Below, in pieces: positions 26,701 to 39,953 of a stretch of 64,000 nt of DNA. Location of the stretch: positions 6,771,871 to 6,835,870 of the forward strand of contig CM040451.1 in the NCBI GenBank assembly GCA_022749755.1. Direction: 5' to 3'. Both the position numbers and the translations under genes were made by a program. The stretch's first letter is position 1, and every line of letters begins with the position of its first letter. The stretch comes from Azadirachta indica (lineage: Eukaryota; Streptophyta; Magnoliopsida; Sapindales; Meliaceae). Below the pieces are notes generated by a model. It worked only from the letters and a program-made list of their open reading frames with translations, did not search any database and was not told the DNA's origin.

Positions 26701-26974
26701 CAAATAGGTCCTTTATCTTCTTAAAAAAATAAATAAGAACAAAATTTACTTATTTATGATAAATAGGTCCCAAAAATAGCGTAACCGACTTGTTACAATT
26801 TTAAAATATGTCCTTATATATTATTATCTTACGATATGAGGACCTAATTGTTATTATTCCACGATACTTTTAAGACAAAGTGCATTCAATTCAATGGATC
26901 TGAAACCAGAAGAATGGGATAACACTAAACTGGGAGGGAAAACGAAACCAAGCTAAAGCTAAATCAGAACACAA
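23754..26974. other. Intergenic spacer upstream of the isomerase gene
   Basis: AT-rich with no supported gene. It includes an ATT trinucleotide run (25438-25456), AT dinucleotide runs near 26033-26060, a tRNA-like A/B-box pair at 25931-25986 (separate entry), and an unusually GC-rich island at about 26583-26690 with repeated ACCGGGT/GCGGACCGGG phrases that may be a transposon scrap. Confidence 0.6.
25931..25986 (+). repeat. tRNA-like A/B box pair, possible SINE relic
   Basis: TAGTTTAATTGGT (A-box-like) and GGTTCAAATTT (B-box-like) are 32 bp apart, the spacing of an RNA polymerase III internal promoter in tRNA-derived SINEs. No cloverleaf, poly(A/T) end or flanking duplication was confirmed. 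Confidence 0.3.
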
Positions 26975-29351
26975 ATGGCATTGACGTCAATCCCACTGTT
27001 ATCATCGCCATTGTCGTCAATCCCACACCGTTCGTTCATTACTTTTAAGAACAACAACAGAAGAATTGGCAAAACAATGATTCGTGCAAGCAGTAGCAGT
27101 GGCAGTAGCCCTGTTTCTGATGGCTCGTCGGTTCTCCTCCGAGCAGCTCAGCACACTGTAACATTCCTCGCTATTGAATTCTACTTAGAAATGCAATTGC
27201 CTTGTAAAGATTACTTGATTTTTGGGTTGATTTGTAGGTTGATACGTATGTGAAAAGTGGAATGGTTGTTGGGTTAGGGTCTGGTATAGCATCTGCAATG
27301 GCTATACAGTATTTGGGTCAGCAGCTTCGTGCTGGTACTTTAAAGGATGTTGTAGGAATACCCACGTGAGTATTCGGGGTTCTATGAATTTATTCTGAAT
27401 CACATTGTGAATCAAATTATCTTGTCCCCAATGTTGTCTTAGGGTTTGTTTGATACTGATTTGCAAAATTTTCTTTTCTTTTAATTTTGAAGAACTATTT
27501 TTATAGAAAATTTAGAAATAAAATCTTGTAATGTCAAAGTTTGGAATGCATTTTGAAAGCATAAGCAATTGAAAAAGTGTTTTTCTTTCCCAAGAGGTAC
27601 AAATTTGTTTCTGTTTCCTACTTCCTGAAATTGTTTTGAGTTTTACTATTAGTTTTTGTGAAGTGAATTTTGTGTTTTGCAATCCTGATATAATGAATGC
27701 ATTTTCTAGATTTGTAGGAGAGAAAATTGTTTGAAATGGAATCTGGCGTACCTTAATTTTTTGTGACATTAAAACCTGCAACTTTGGTCTTATGCAGGTC
27801 TATAGCAAGTGCTAGTGACGCAGCAACGGCTGGGATTCCACTGGATCAATGTGAAGATACATCTCATGTGTGCACAGACTCTAATCATCTATTAAATTTC
27901 CTTCTTATTGTTGTTTGTGAGTATTACGTGGTCATATGACTTGTGTAAAGTTTGATATGCAACAAAATTATCTCGACATGTGAAATTGAATTTCCATGTT
28001 AATTGGTTCGATAGTTTTTGAGATAATCAGACAGTATAGTACTCTTAAGATATAATATGATTAATGTATTAATGTTCACTTTTGTAGATTGATTTTGCAT
28101 TTGATGATGCTGATATTATTGAAGAGGAAACACTCGTTGCCATCATTGGTCGTCGGCAACTGAAAGGTGATGAGTCCATAATTGAAGAGAAGGTGGGTTT
28201 TATTCTATAGCTTTTATACTAAGAGATCACTACTTAAGCTGAAGCTTCCTACTAAGAATATTTTGCTTGCAGTCTGTATTGAACGCAGCTGGTAAACTAG
28301 TTTTCATGATATCAGAGAATCAGTGTAGAGGTGTTGTTGATGGTTCTATTCCGGTTCTGATTCAACCTGTAAGCAGCAAAACACACTGAGGAAATTAGCA
28401 ACTATTGGATTGGTCGAAGGATATCCTAATTAAGATTGAAAACTACATATATTTCAGGTTAATTGGATGGAAACTGCGGAGGAGATTGATGATATGTTTT
28501 TAGGTGATGCAGAGGTATGGTCTTCTCAAAATACATCCCAAATGTCATTAAGCTGAGTATTGAGTAGTCTTTTCATAACTCTTGGAAGATAGCAAATTTG
28601 AAATCGTAAAGAGTAATCCCACAATAGAAGGAGCTAGCTTGTTTCTCCTTAAAGAAAATATATTGCCTGTATGAATGATTTTTCCACTTAATTGCTTGGG
28701 AATTGAAGGTTTGGAGGAGGCCATCTATTGGTTATGCAGGTCCTCTTGGAGGTGACTTCCCATTGGTTACCCGAGAAGGTCATCATGTTCTTGATGTTAT
28801 CTTCACATCTCCGATACGAGACTTGGTAGGTTATGCAAATTTTAAGTTTTTTTCTACTTCAGTGCTTGCAATTATGTTCCGAAATTTTCCTTATTGACTC
28901 ATTACTAATAATTGCAGCTGAAGTAGCTCAAAGCCTTGACAATGTTGATGGGGTTGTGGATCATGGAGTTGTTTCTAAGTCCCCGTTAGTTTCCTTGCTC
29001 CTTCATGTTACAAATCAATCCATGTTTGTAGCACCTACAAATAAATGAAATCACTTCCTTCTTTGTAGTTGCATTTTTCCGGCTTTTGTTAATTGTGTGC
29101 TACAATGTGCCAAAGAATGTTAATGAAATCTCATCCTTGTTCCACTGTAGACATTACCAAACACATTTTCTAATTTACAAAACATCCTTTTTATAGTTTC
29201 AAAACTACCATTCTAAAAATATTGTCAAACGCACTCTTATATTCATTTGTTTCAAATATACTACAGGTGTACGGTGGTGATTGCTTCAGAAAGCGGACTG
29301 AGCACCATTGATAACGTTTCAACAAATGCAGCAGAGGGGCTTCAATCATGA
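26975..29351 (+). CDS. RPI4: Ribose-5-phosphate isomerase, plastid type (RPI4-like)
   Basis: Nine exons: 26975-27157, 27238-27365, 27798-27867, 28088-28192, 28273-28368, 28458-28514, 28709-28829, 28918-28984, 29267-29351; 303 residues. An N-terminal Ser/Arg-rich stretch without acidic residues (about 1-45) looks like a plastid transit peptide. The RpiA fold follows: phosphate-binding loop GLGSGIAS (73-80), [12 protein letters not shown] (131-141) in the place of the usual DGAD block, then [20 protein letters not shown], and a C-terminal sheet ([19 protein letters not shown]). RpiA enzymes interconvert ribose-5-phosphate and ribulose-5-phosphate in the pentose-phosphate and Calvin cycles. Several active-site positions depart from canonical RpiA, as in the plant RPI4 branch, so activity is not certain. 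Exon 7 must end at 28829, because the donor four bases earlier leads to an immediate stop. Confidence 0.9.
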
Positions 29352-30480
29352 CATTATGCATCATGAACTGCTGTGATTTTCTGGTATGGTGTCTGCACAT
29401 AGTTCACATTTTGTAAAGGTAGATACTAAGAGTTGAGAAAATTTAGTATCTTACTTTCAAAGGAAACTTGAGCTTTTTAATTCAGATGCTTCGAATTTTA
29501 TTCATTTGATCATGTAACCAAATCAATAAGGTTTGATTGGATTGTTGGATTAAAGAAATCATAGATTTTTAGGCGGGGTAAAAATATTTTGGTCTCTAAA
29601 CTTTGCCATAACAACTTTGCTAATTTTAACAAATCCTGTAGTAATTTGTGAATAGTTAATTACCTATTATTAGGGACAAAGTTGTTAAAATTGGGCAAAA
29701 TGTCCAGATTGGTTATTTTAGTAAAATTCAGGGATGAAAATGCTATTATCCCAGTTTTATGTGAAAAACAAAATCAGCACCTGTACCCAAAAATTGCTTT
29801 TTGAGGACAGTTAACAGTACAAATAATCACTTATTTGAGAATTAAATATTCATATTTTAAATAGCTGGATAAATTTTAAAAAAAAAAAAAAGAAATTTAT
29901 GTTGTCAGTGACCACAAAAATGACATTGACACTGTTCGTATTATCAGGCTCCGAAAATTTCTTGATATACAAAATGGTGTCAGCGTAAAAACTTGTTAAT
30001 TAAAATTTGAAACCAGAAAATCATTTTGAAATGCAAGAATAGAAAGATCATGTGATATCTAACAACGTATAGATTATCATAAACCATCAAGTATGATATA
30101 GATTGGATCATTGTCAGGCTAAATAAACGATTTTGAAATTAGAAAAATGATTTTAAAAAGTGAAAACAACTTTTTATTTCATTAAGGATAACATCCTACA
30201 ATAATACTATTTGATTGCCAAGAACAAAACCTATTTTAATCCCATATAAGTGAAAATCATCAACGCACAAGATTCAGTTTCAATCTATCTGCACAAACGA
30301 ACCCAACTCAAAAGATGAATTCAAAGTAGAAAAACAAATTCAAAGAGGAAATGCTAACAAAATACAGGAGTTTACGATTCACTGACAACTTCAAACTAAG
30401 TATAGTAACTAAATTCAAGACAGAAAAGAAAGAAAAAGAGGGAGAAAATGACATGTGCTTCCATGCTCTCTTTTCTTTTC
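29352..30480. other. Convergent 3' flanks of the isomerase and PRUNE-like genes
   Basis: The two genes end tail to tail 1.1 kb apart, so this holds both 3' UTRs. It contains one short MITE (29575-29752). No other gene seen. Confidence 0.6.
29575..29752. mobile_element. Short MITE-like element with inverted-repeat ends
   Basis: The left end GGGGTAAAAATATTTTGGTC and the reverse complement of the right end, GGGATAATAGCATTTTCATC, match at roughly two thirds of positions over about 40 bp. It is 178 bp with no coding capacity. Similar ends occur at 11589, 15249, 40227-40609 and about 42508. Superfamily not assigned; no clear target duplication. Confidence 0.55.
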
Positions 30481-33400
30481 TTAATTTCTTAAGAAGGAAA
30501 TCCCATGAACTTTAGATGTCCCACTGAATTCTTCCAATAGGCGCTCAATTGTCTTCCTCGATGTAACTTTGTCAATCTCAAATGCTCTCATCTCATCTTT
30601 GAGCCCTGCATGACCACCAGATTAAGAAGAGCTAGCTTAGATGAATCCAAAAGAGATTACAATTCAGAATTGGAATTTCTACAGGCTGCTGTAATTTTGT
30701 CTTAATGTCTTCCTACAAATGCATAGTATGAGGTACTGATATGGAATTCAGCCTGAGAGCTTTATGCTGTTATCTTTTGGTTCTTGCATGTATACCAAAA
30801 GTTAATGGTTCAATCGACTATGAATTAGATGGTTGATCATAACATTCATGATGGTCATAGAAAGAAGTGAAGAGTGTCAATTTGGTGGAGTATCTGTTGA
30901 ACCCCCGTGAACAGGAACGCGAGATTATATTTTAGGCTCATAATATTCCAAATTCTCAACACGAGGCTCAACCACAATTTTTGTCTCTCTGTCTCTCTCT
31001 CTCTATACTAAGACTCGAATATTCATGCATATATGATAGATGTTTAGAAGTAAGCCTGTAATCTATTTTCCTATATGAGTGTTCACACTAAGAAATAGGC
31101 AAGTTAGGATTCCATTGGCACATTGTACTAAACAATATTTTTAGAAGAAAACAAATTAATTATGCAGATAACAATTGATAGCAGCAATGCTGACCTGGCT
31201 GATGAAGAACTTTAAGCGTCAGTTGTGAGGCGTTAGAATTGAAGAAGGAGAGCAAATTCCTCAGAAGCTCCACAGATTCAGCAGAGACCAGAATCTCTCT
31301 CTAAAACACAAAACAAAAATAAAGTACAAATACAAATCAACAAGCAACCAATGTCATCTTTTCAAGCAAAACAGACGGAAAATTTCATGAATAATCACTT
31401 AGATTATGAGGACAGACTTCATTAGTAACTATGCTGGGTGTGTAGTTGGTAATTACACCAGATATTGTGTGTACATATTTGAAAAAATCACTATTCATAA
31501 ACTCAAACTAAGAAAAAAGAAGAGGAAAAGAATATTATTGTGAAATATGTTAGGGGTCCTTGCTATGTTGAAAGAATCTTATTGTGAAATATGTTAGGGT
31601 TCTTTACTACGTTAACTCAAAGACTTACTTTATAGTGAACTTATTGTTTGTTTGGGTCAGACCTTGAAGAACCTGATGGTTTGATGTTCACCAAGTTTTC
31701 AGCATCATAACTAGGTAATTTCCTAATGCCATGATAGTAATGACCTATATTTAGTGCTTATTTGGTTTAGCCTTTTCATTAGCCAAAAAGGCTTTTTCAA
31801 TATTAAAAATCTTTTTCAATTTTTTTGATATCATTTAGTCGGCACTGAAGGAGAGCTTTTAGGAATTAAAAAGCCATTTTTCTTTTATTAAAAGCAACCC
31901 AAATCTTGGACTTTTGGCAATAGAATTTTTTGAGTTTTTTGAAAAAGTTAAATTGTTTAAAATACTCACATTTTATTTCAAAGATTTATGTTATTTTCTT
32001 ATAATATACCCTTCAAAACTTGTCTATTAAAATAATTACACAATTTTTATTCAAAATTATTTGTAACAACTAAACAATTAATGAACTTTTGTTAAAAGTT
32101 TCACTTCTAAAAGTTCTACTTGGAAAAGATCTAATTTAAAAAACTTTACTTGAAAAATTATACTAAACAGTCCCTTATTCCTATGGAAAGAAAAGTTCAA
32201 AAATTTGTTTTTCAAAGACTCTGTATAGTCCTCTTCTAAGTCAAATGTAGGAAAAGGAAATGCATTAACTAATCTAAAATATTTAAGAACCTTTAGGAAG
32301 TTAATTTATCGCTTTTTTTCCCATTTAAAAATATAGAATTGAAAAACCATGGTTGTAGAATTACTCAAATCCCATCTTAAGCTGAAATTATCAAGAAATC
32401 ATTCTAGAGCTCGTGAGTTCAAGCATTTCAGTTATCATCTCCAAAGTGGTTGCGACAACCCAAATCACTATTTTTCTAGCTAAAGTAATTATGAAAAAAA
32501 AAAGTGAAAACATAAATTGCTGCCAACCTTGAAGTTCTTTTCTGAATCATAATAGCCAGAAACAACCATTAGTAACCGAACTTTCTCCATCTCTGAAAAT
32601 TTGGAACAAAGCATTGAAGAGAAATATTTAAATGCAGCACATAATCCAAGAACCAAAAGTTCATTCAGGTGACTGGCGAAAGACAAAGCAAGAGATTCTA
32701 GGAATATTTTATGCACATAAATATGAAAGCTAGGAAAAGCTGTCACCCAGATTGTTTCTTAATAGCTTTGTTTATACAATAGTTACCTTTTAAATCCTGA
32801 TTTGAATATAATTTTGTTCATTCAGTTGAATCTACTATCAAGTTTTGTAATTACAAAAAAAAAGCTAAGAGATAACTGACTCAACTCTAAGGTAGACTTA
32901 TGTATCATGATAAAAGCAGATATATCAAGAGAAAGCTCGATAGTAGACACATCTAAGCGTGCATGTTCATGTTTTAAAATTTATAAATAATATAACATGA
33001 GGACTGTTAAAAATAGCTCATTTCATTAAGATGACAGTGCCATATCGAGCAGTAGCCAGGAAAACAAGAAAACAATAGAGGAATGTGCGAAGAACCTTAA
33101 AGTAGCCCTAATAAATGAATCAATGAATATATTTACTAAAACTGAAGTGAGACAGAATTTATGTGAGCGTGTGTGTGGGTAAGGAAGTGCAATGAAGCAA
33201 TTTTTGCAGCAGAAAAATGGGATAAGAGTGAGTGAATGTATTTCTAATCAAAGTCACTTATAAAATTTCATATTTGGGTATGGACTCAACACTCACGCTG
33301 GAAATACTTTATCTCTTGAGTCGAAGTGTCCTCATGTTCTAGAAGCTGTTGAATTGACATTCCGATAGAACTCATCCCAACATGTGAAACCATTGATCTT

Positions 33401-36400
33401 GAAGCAATTTTCTCTTGTTTACCTAGCTCAGCAATCCCACATTAATAGAGTGAAATAAATTGCAAGTAGTGGCACAAGGATGTGTTTCACAGAAAATAAT
33501 AGCACGACAATATTCACAATCACTACCAGGCAACAACCAAGGTGAACTAACTTTTCAAGCAAGATCAACAGTCCTCTACTTGCACTGAAGTTGATTAGAA
33601 AATACACAATAATATAAATGAATATTATTAGACACAATGAATGATTAGTTTAGAGTTGTACTGATACTTTACAATGGCAGAATGACATTACTTCTTTATA
33701 ATTTATTTGGAAGTCTTAGTCAAGCATAATCTCTTTAAAATTTAACATGCATTTTGCTTTGTTGAAGTGTTCGACATTATGTTTATAACACAAGGAAAAC
33801 AAAAGCGTAATCACTACATTATATATGTAAATGAAATGTACAAACCTTTGTACACCCTTGAATATACGTTGGACATAGGCTGGAAATCAAAGTGCGTTTC
33901 TTAAGTAACTTCACCTTTTTATGACTTAAGTCACATTAGACAAGATTAAAATCATGTTGCTTTATGTCTGTTGTCTGGATCTTTGTATGAGCATAATGCA
34001 TTACATAGCACTGATCAGCTACTCAATGAAAGTACTTTTGAGTATAAGTTTTCCACACCAGGAAGACAATCTAATTGTTGGATTCAGGTAAACTCGCCAA
34101 TGACAAGTTTTAAATAGAATTATGTTTATGTTGATGCTACTATTGGGAGTCCACTATATCGCAGATTCTAGAAGTTGAAGTTGGAATAGAAGGTGTCAAA
34201 ACAGTATATCATAACAGATTAACAAAATTTCAATTGCATTTTGAGTATCATAATCGAAGGCTACTGCAAGCAAGCTCATACCTACTCTTGTCCACTTTTT
34301 GAAATCCTTGTGCAAAATATCGATTACTTTGAGATCGGACACATCGTGCATTAAGTATCTCACTGCAGATTGTAAATTTCACCTCCAGAAATGAGCCTTA
34401 ATAAAACAGAAACAAGAAAGGAAAATGACAAAAAAGAAGCAAAACTAGAACCTTCTGAATCACAAACGCAAGTGAGCACAAAAGACCATACTTATTTGGT
34501 AAAGACCGCTGCATCCAAAACGACCTGCCCCATTGATCAACAATGTAGCCATGTATTTATCTTTGGAGGTACAATGAACATTTGTTAAGTTCCCTGTGTC
34601 TAACAGTATGCCAGCTAGCTGCACATGGTAGGAAGAACATAAAACAATTTGGTAAGAAAGATAAATTCAAGTGACAAATAAAGGAAAAATATAAGACTAA
34701 ATTGAACAGATATCACTCCATATACGTTCAAGCTATCACTCTAAAATCAAAAGAAAAGGAACATAAAACAAAATGAGAAGATCGGAAAAAATATTGCTTA
34801 GAATGTTAAATAAAACTCTCTGGTTGGTTTTGTTTATAGAAAAGCCCGGGGCAGTGTATAGATGATTGCTGCAAAACAAAAATGGTATGTATAATGCAGC
34901 CAGTTAACAGTTTTATGAGTATCTATGTGGCCTGCAAACCTTCTTTGCTCCATATGACCCCTTTTTGAAGTTCAATCAGATTGCTTAAGTCTCATTATGC
35001 CCCATCAAGTTTTGAATTCGTTCAAGTAATTGGAAAAAAAATATGTCTAGCAAAAGAAATTACAATTTAAAAGTATAGGCAATCCAAGAAAATCTGAAAA
35101 CCACAGAATTTAGCAGTAAATACCAAAATTCTACTGAATCCTTGCCCAGCCAAAATCCCTGGTAAATTCATTGCAAACTTTTTGGCAACTACAGTACAGC
35201 ACGAACAATCCTGTAAATATAGGTGTAATGGCATAATCACAACACTAATATTGTAATAAAAATGGAAAGACAGAGCATTTGTTCGTAATGCAGCTAATAT
35301 TAAATCCAATACTTAGTTCTGGAACCAATTGTGAGGGCATGTTTGTCATCACTTCAAATCTTCATTACTACATAGAAGTATTCCAATCTCTATTTCTGAA
35401 TTAATGCCCCACAAGCTTCTCGCACAATGTCTTGCTGATAGTGGAGAAAAGAACGTCATAGGGTTTTGACAACAGGGACACACATGGGAAACAAAGTCTT
35501 AAGCAGGACTCCAGATTATAATTATGCTTGTTGGGAGGATGTATTACGAAGGGCATTAATTACAAAGCAAACTAGAGAATCAAAAAGGGAAAAGGCTAGA
35601 AACAGCACAAGGTAACATAATTGTCGTGAAACAGATGAGCAACACTGATGTACGCCGGCCCTTGTAAGCCATTGCGTGCCTTTGGCCCGGGAAGAACATT
35701 TCCCATTCCTTGCCTCAAACCAATTTCCAGATAACACATCATTTTCTAACTCAACAAAGAAAAAAGGTAGCTACTGAAAAACTATTCCAATTTTTGTCAA
35801 CGACGACTCTTGAACTCAAAACCACAAGGGCAGCAACAAAAAAAAACGGACTTGTTTGCGTCTTTGCAAGTCAGATCGTCTGTCATGATTCGTACTAAGC
35901 CTACATACAAAATCCATAATTTTATAGGCAATTTCATTGAAAAGGAAATAGCATAATTCACTAAATGCACAGTTTTGTAACAAAACATCAAACTCAGTAA
36001 CAGCAGCTGTTATCCGAGGAAATTATTTTATCAGTTTAGCTGCCTTCATGGAGCAATGACCAAGAAATTTGCCTCAGTTTCAACAGTTCTACTATCTCTC
36101 TTAAATTTTTATATTTTGAGCACAAGGGAGGGGGTTTGTGGAGGCCGTATTTGGATTAAGAACTACAGAAGATAACATCCTTAGAAACATTATTAACTTA
36201 TTCTACCTCATCTGGCTTGAAAATCAGCTATGCTGAAGATTATTAATAAATCTAATCATTTAACCTGCATCGAAGGACCCAAAAGCAAAAAGAAAAAGAG
36301 GAAAAAGAATCATATCGTAGCGGGAAATCCATTGTCCACAAACGTGAATACTTTCAGTTATTCAGAGAATAGAACAAATATCTCATAACATTTATCATAT

Positions 36401-39400
36401 TCAGAACTTAAAATCAGTACAGCATTCCTGAAAACAGAAGTACATATCCAGAAAATAATAAATAAAATAAAATAATTTTGTACATGAATATTTAGGTCTA
36501 GATATAATACCTGCCCCACGGTGACAGTCTCGACCCAAGGATAAACTGTTTCACCCTATAAAACAAAGAGAAACCTTATGATAAGAATATGCCTAATAAG
36601 GCTACATCTGAAATTCATAAGAAAGGCAAGCAATTTAACCACAATAAGCTAACAATTACACCTTTCTACAATTGAAGATTTCCACCACGGCCTCTTTGAG
36701 TGCCTGCACGAGGAGCACCTTGGTAAATATCAATATTTATAAAGTTATCACTGAATGAAGCAATGTTTTCTAATAACTTTTACCTCTTGTTTTGTAGGCA
36801 GCTTGTGACCATTTATTAAAACTAGTTTAAGACTTCCAAACAGATCATAATATGATAGATCAATCTGTGCAATGTTTCATCAGTGAGAAAAAAATTGTCA
36901 ATAACATGGGCTGGTTAAGCATTAATCATCTTATAAATCTGCACCACTTCAAAGCAGCAAGAACCAAGAGAAACTTAAGATATGATACAATTGCAAATTT
37001 TATGATCCACCTGTTATCATTACATTCAACAACATAGTTCTAGCACGTACAAGGGCATAACCGGATAGCTAGTTAGACAGAAAAACAGTATTACTAGATA
37101 TCTCCCACATATTTTCTGAATATCCTACTTTCCAAAATATTGTCCAACCTTCTGCTGCATGAAAGCAAAGTGTGTGCAATTAACATCATTTAACGAATTT
37201 ACCAAGTGGGCATTAGCTTCACTCGGTCCATATAAAAATTCCCACATACAGTCTTGACCATGTAGCATTAGTCATCATAGGATGACAAAACTGGTAGCCA
37301 GTAATTAAACTTGGCTGCAACAACTTGCGCAACCAAATGATCCCATTCTTCCTAAAAATTTTCAAAAATACTTACCACACTCTTTTAACAAATTACAAAA
37401 AAACTTGTCTAAAGGAATAACCTCTTTAAGCAATAACTTTTTTGGTTCAATAATTAATCATAGGTACCATTCTCAAAATTTTTTGTATACAATAAAATGT
37501 CTATAAAGTAATATCCACACCGTAGTCCAAGAGGATTTGTTCGTAACAGCTGTATTTTATGTGCTATACGGCATCATTCCGGATATCCAGTGGTTCTGTA
37601 AATTTGTAGTGTTTTTCCGACTTTTAGTGAAACAATTTGTGTACTTTCATGCACAAAGAGTGACCAGCCTAAAAGGCATCAGTCATAGTGAATAATTATT
37701 TGTTTTGTGAATCTATCTAACTTATAGGTAACATACACATCTCGATCTCCACCATATTACTTGAGGTTTAACCACAAACTAATGAAATAAATCAAATATT
37801 TTCTCTCTCATAAAGAATATCAGAGGTTAGCAGCAGAATATGACTTTCTAACTAGGATGGCAACGGTCCATACTTACAGTTGTTGCATGAGTCGCTATTG
37901 AATGTAGATCACCTTAAGATTAAGAATTTCATCATCAAAATAGAACAAACCTCATCTATAAATACTAACGATAACTGATCTATTTGGCATGAATCCAGTA
38001 ACCATTTAAGCTCAGCATGAGTATTTAGGTCTGCTCTCTTCATGTTGATAACAGGCACAGTGCAGAACAATTCATTTTCTTGTGCTAGATTTAAGTAGAA
38101 GGCATACATGATAGTTGAAGAAAGAGATCCGACACCTGCATATGGTCCACAACATTCTCCTCATAATTGATTCACGTATGGGTCACAACTTGAAAAACAA
38201 AGAACATAAAACATAAAAGACTGAGGACTATATCATACATATTCTTAGTATTCCACTTTATCTTTATTTTCTCGGTTGAAACTTATATGCTCTTTAAATT
38301 GCTTAGCTCTGTCAAAGTTTGAACTTCAAAATGAACCTTATGATATCACTTACAAAATTTCCAATACAATGATAACCACAAAAATCTTTATCAGTATTAG
38401 AAACCCCAGCCAAAATCTAATAATCCCAACTGTCCCATCAATAAATTTTTAATTTTGTATTGACTAGCCAATAACTTCAAGAAATCAAGTTATAAATTTA
38501 TTTTAGTTTCTTTAATCCTTATTCAACAAACAAGAAACTAACCCAAATTCAAGAAACTCAATAATTGCAGACAACTAGTGAGACAACTGCCAAATCAATA
38601 GCTTTTTTGCTTTTAATGAAATCATCATGCAAGTATCCTTGTAATTCCTAATCTCTTAGTAGGCCTTAGTTCACACAGATAATATTGCTCTTTCAAACAA
38701 AAGCTGAATGATATCTGCAAATATTAAGATAAGAACAAAGCAGCAAAAGCAAAATAATAAATTTCCTTTTAAAGAATGTCACAGTTCATTAAAGGAAAAA
38801 TTACCACAGACATCTTGCCCAAGTATAGCATGTAAGAATTTTCCAGGGACTCCTGCACTGACTTCATCCTTTCTGGCTTTGAGATATGAATTGAGCTTGC
38901 TAATGCTTTCACATGATTCCACTACTTCCATTAGGGGTGAAAACCCATTATAAAAAGAAGCTGCAGATTGAGGAAGTGGAATCTTTGACAAATTTGGTTT
39001 CGTTCTATTCATGCTATATGATTTATGAAATGTGGGTCTCACCAAATCTAAAGTACCATACTCTTCAAATGCTTTAAAAGTCTCAGCACTCAACTCTTTC
39101 CTTGAATTATGTAGATCACCCATATCAAAACTTGAGTCTGACTGATTACTTGCAAAAGAAAACAAAGTTGTTTTGGCAATCTTTGACCAAGTTCCTGGTG
39201 AAGACTGCCCAATAGGTTCCAACATAACATCAGAAACTGAATCTTCCAATTTTGAGTCCAGGGACTTCTCAGATACGTCTAAATCAAGTTTCTTATGTCC
39301 TGAGTGACTAATGTCTGATGCAGAACGAGAAATCTTCTCACTTTTGGCACTTCCTTTAAAGACAGAGCTAGAAGGTGGATTTCTTGTAGCATCATGACCT

Positions 39401-39953
39401 CTTAATATACCATCAAAGAATGGATCCTCCCGGTTACGAACATATTTTTCCTGTAAACCAAAACAGTTACACTAATCCAAATAAACGGAGAGTACGCGGG
39501 CTGTGTAGAAGTAATTATTTACCCCAACCCATACACAAACAGAAATCAAACTTAACAGAATCCATAGCTTGAGCCTTATCCAAGATTAACTTGCAATGTT
39601 TAGTTATTCATGAAAGTTAACAATATCACAGTAGCGGAAGTTCAAATTCTTCTCCTCAACAACATCAAAAAACCAATCACTAATCACTTCTATCATCATC
39701 TTCTAATGATAATCATTATTAGCTCAAAGCAAATATAATTCCATCAAAAATTAAAAAGAAAAATCCTAAGATCAACTCTTATCAAAACTATAAACTAATT
39801 AAACAGTAAAACAAATAAGGCACTGTTTGGTTGTTAAGCAATTTTGAAAAACTTTGATGCGCTTAATTTCAAGAGCGGGAAATAAAGCAACAGAATTATG
39901 AAAACAATAGAGAAATCTCGACAAACCTGGGAGACTACACGGTGAGACTTCAT
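30481..39953 (-). CDS. PRUNE-like DHH/DHHA2 phosphoesterase family protein
   Basis: Thirteen exons (minus strand): 39927-39953, 38805-39450, 37951-38135, 36784-36864, 36662-36703, 36511-36555, 35124-35210, 34492-34618, 34282-34362, 33297-33422, 32528-32592, 31195-31300, 30481-30605; 580 residues, all joins GT-AG and in frame. Residues 10 to about 185 are Ser- and charge-rich and probably disordered. From about 195 a DHH-type domain follows (YLKARKDEV, GQDVCGVGSLSSTIMYAF, VPVINMKRADL, FIDEIDLSYYDLFG, LVLINGHKLP, LLAGILLDTGNLTN), then a DHHA2 domain (MRYLMHDVSDLKVIDILHKD to the C-terminus). Animal PRUNE proteins are exopolyphosphatases or cAMP phosphodiesterases. Here the first D-x-D motif reads GVG (225-227) and the DHH triad reads NGH (304-306), while a late metal-site Asp (ILLD, 378) remains, so catalysis is doubtful. 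The first exon is the weakest part of the model. Confidence 0.85.
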
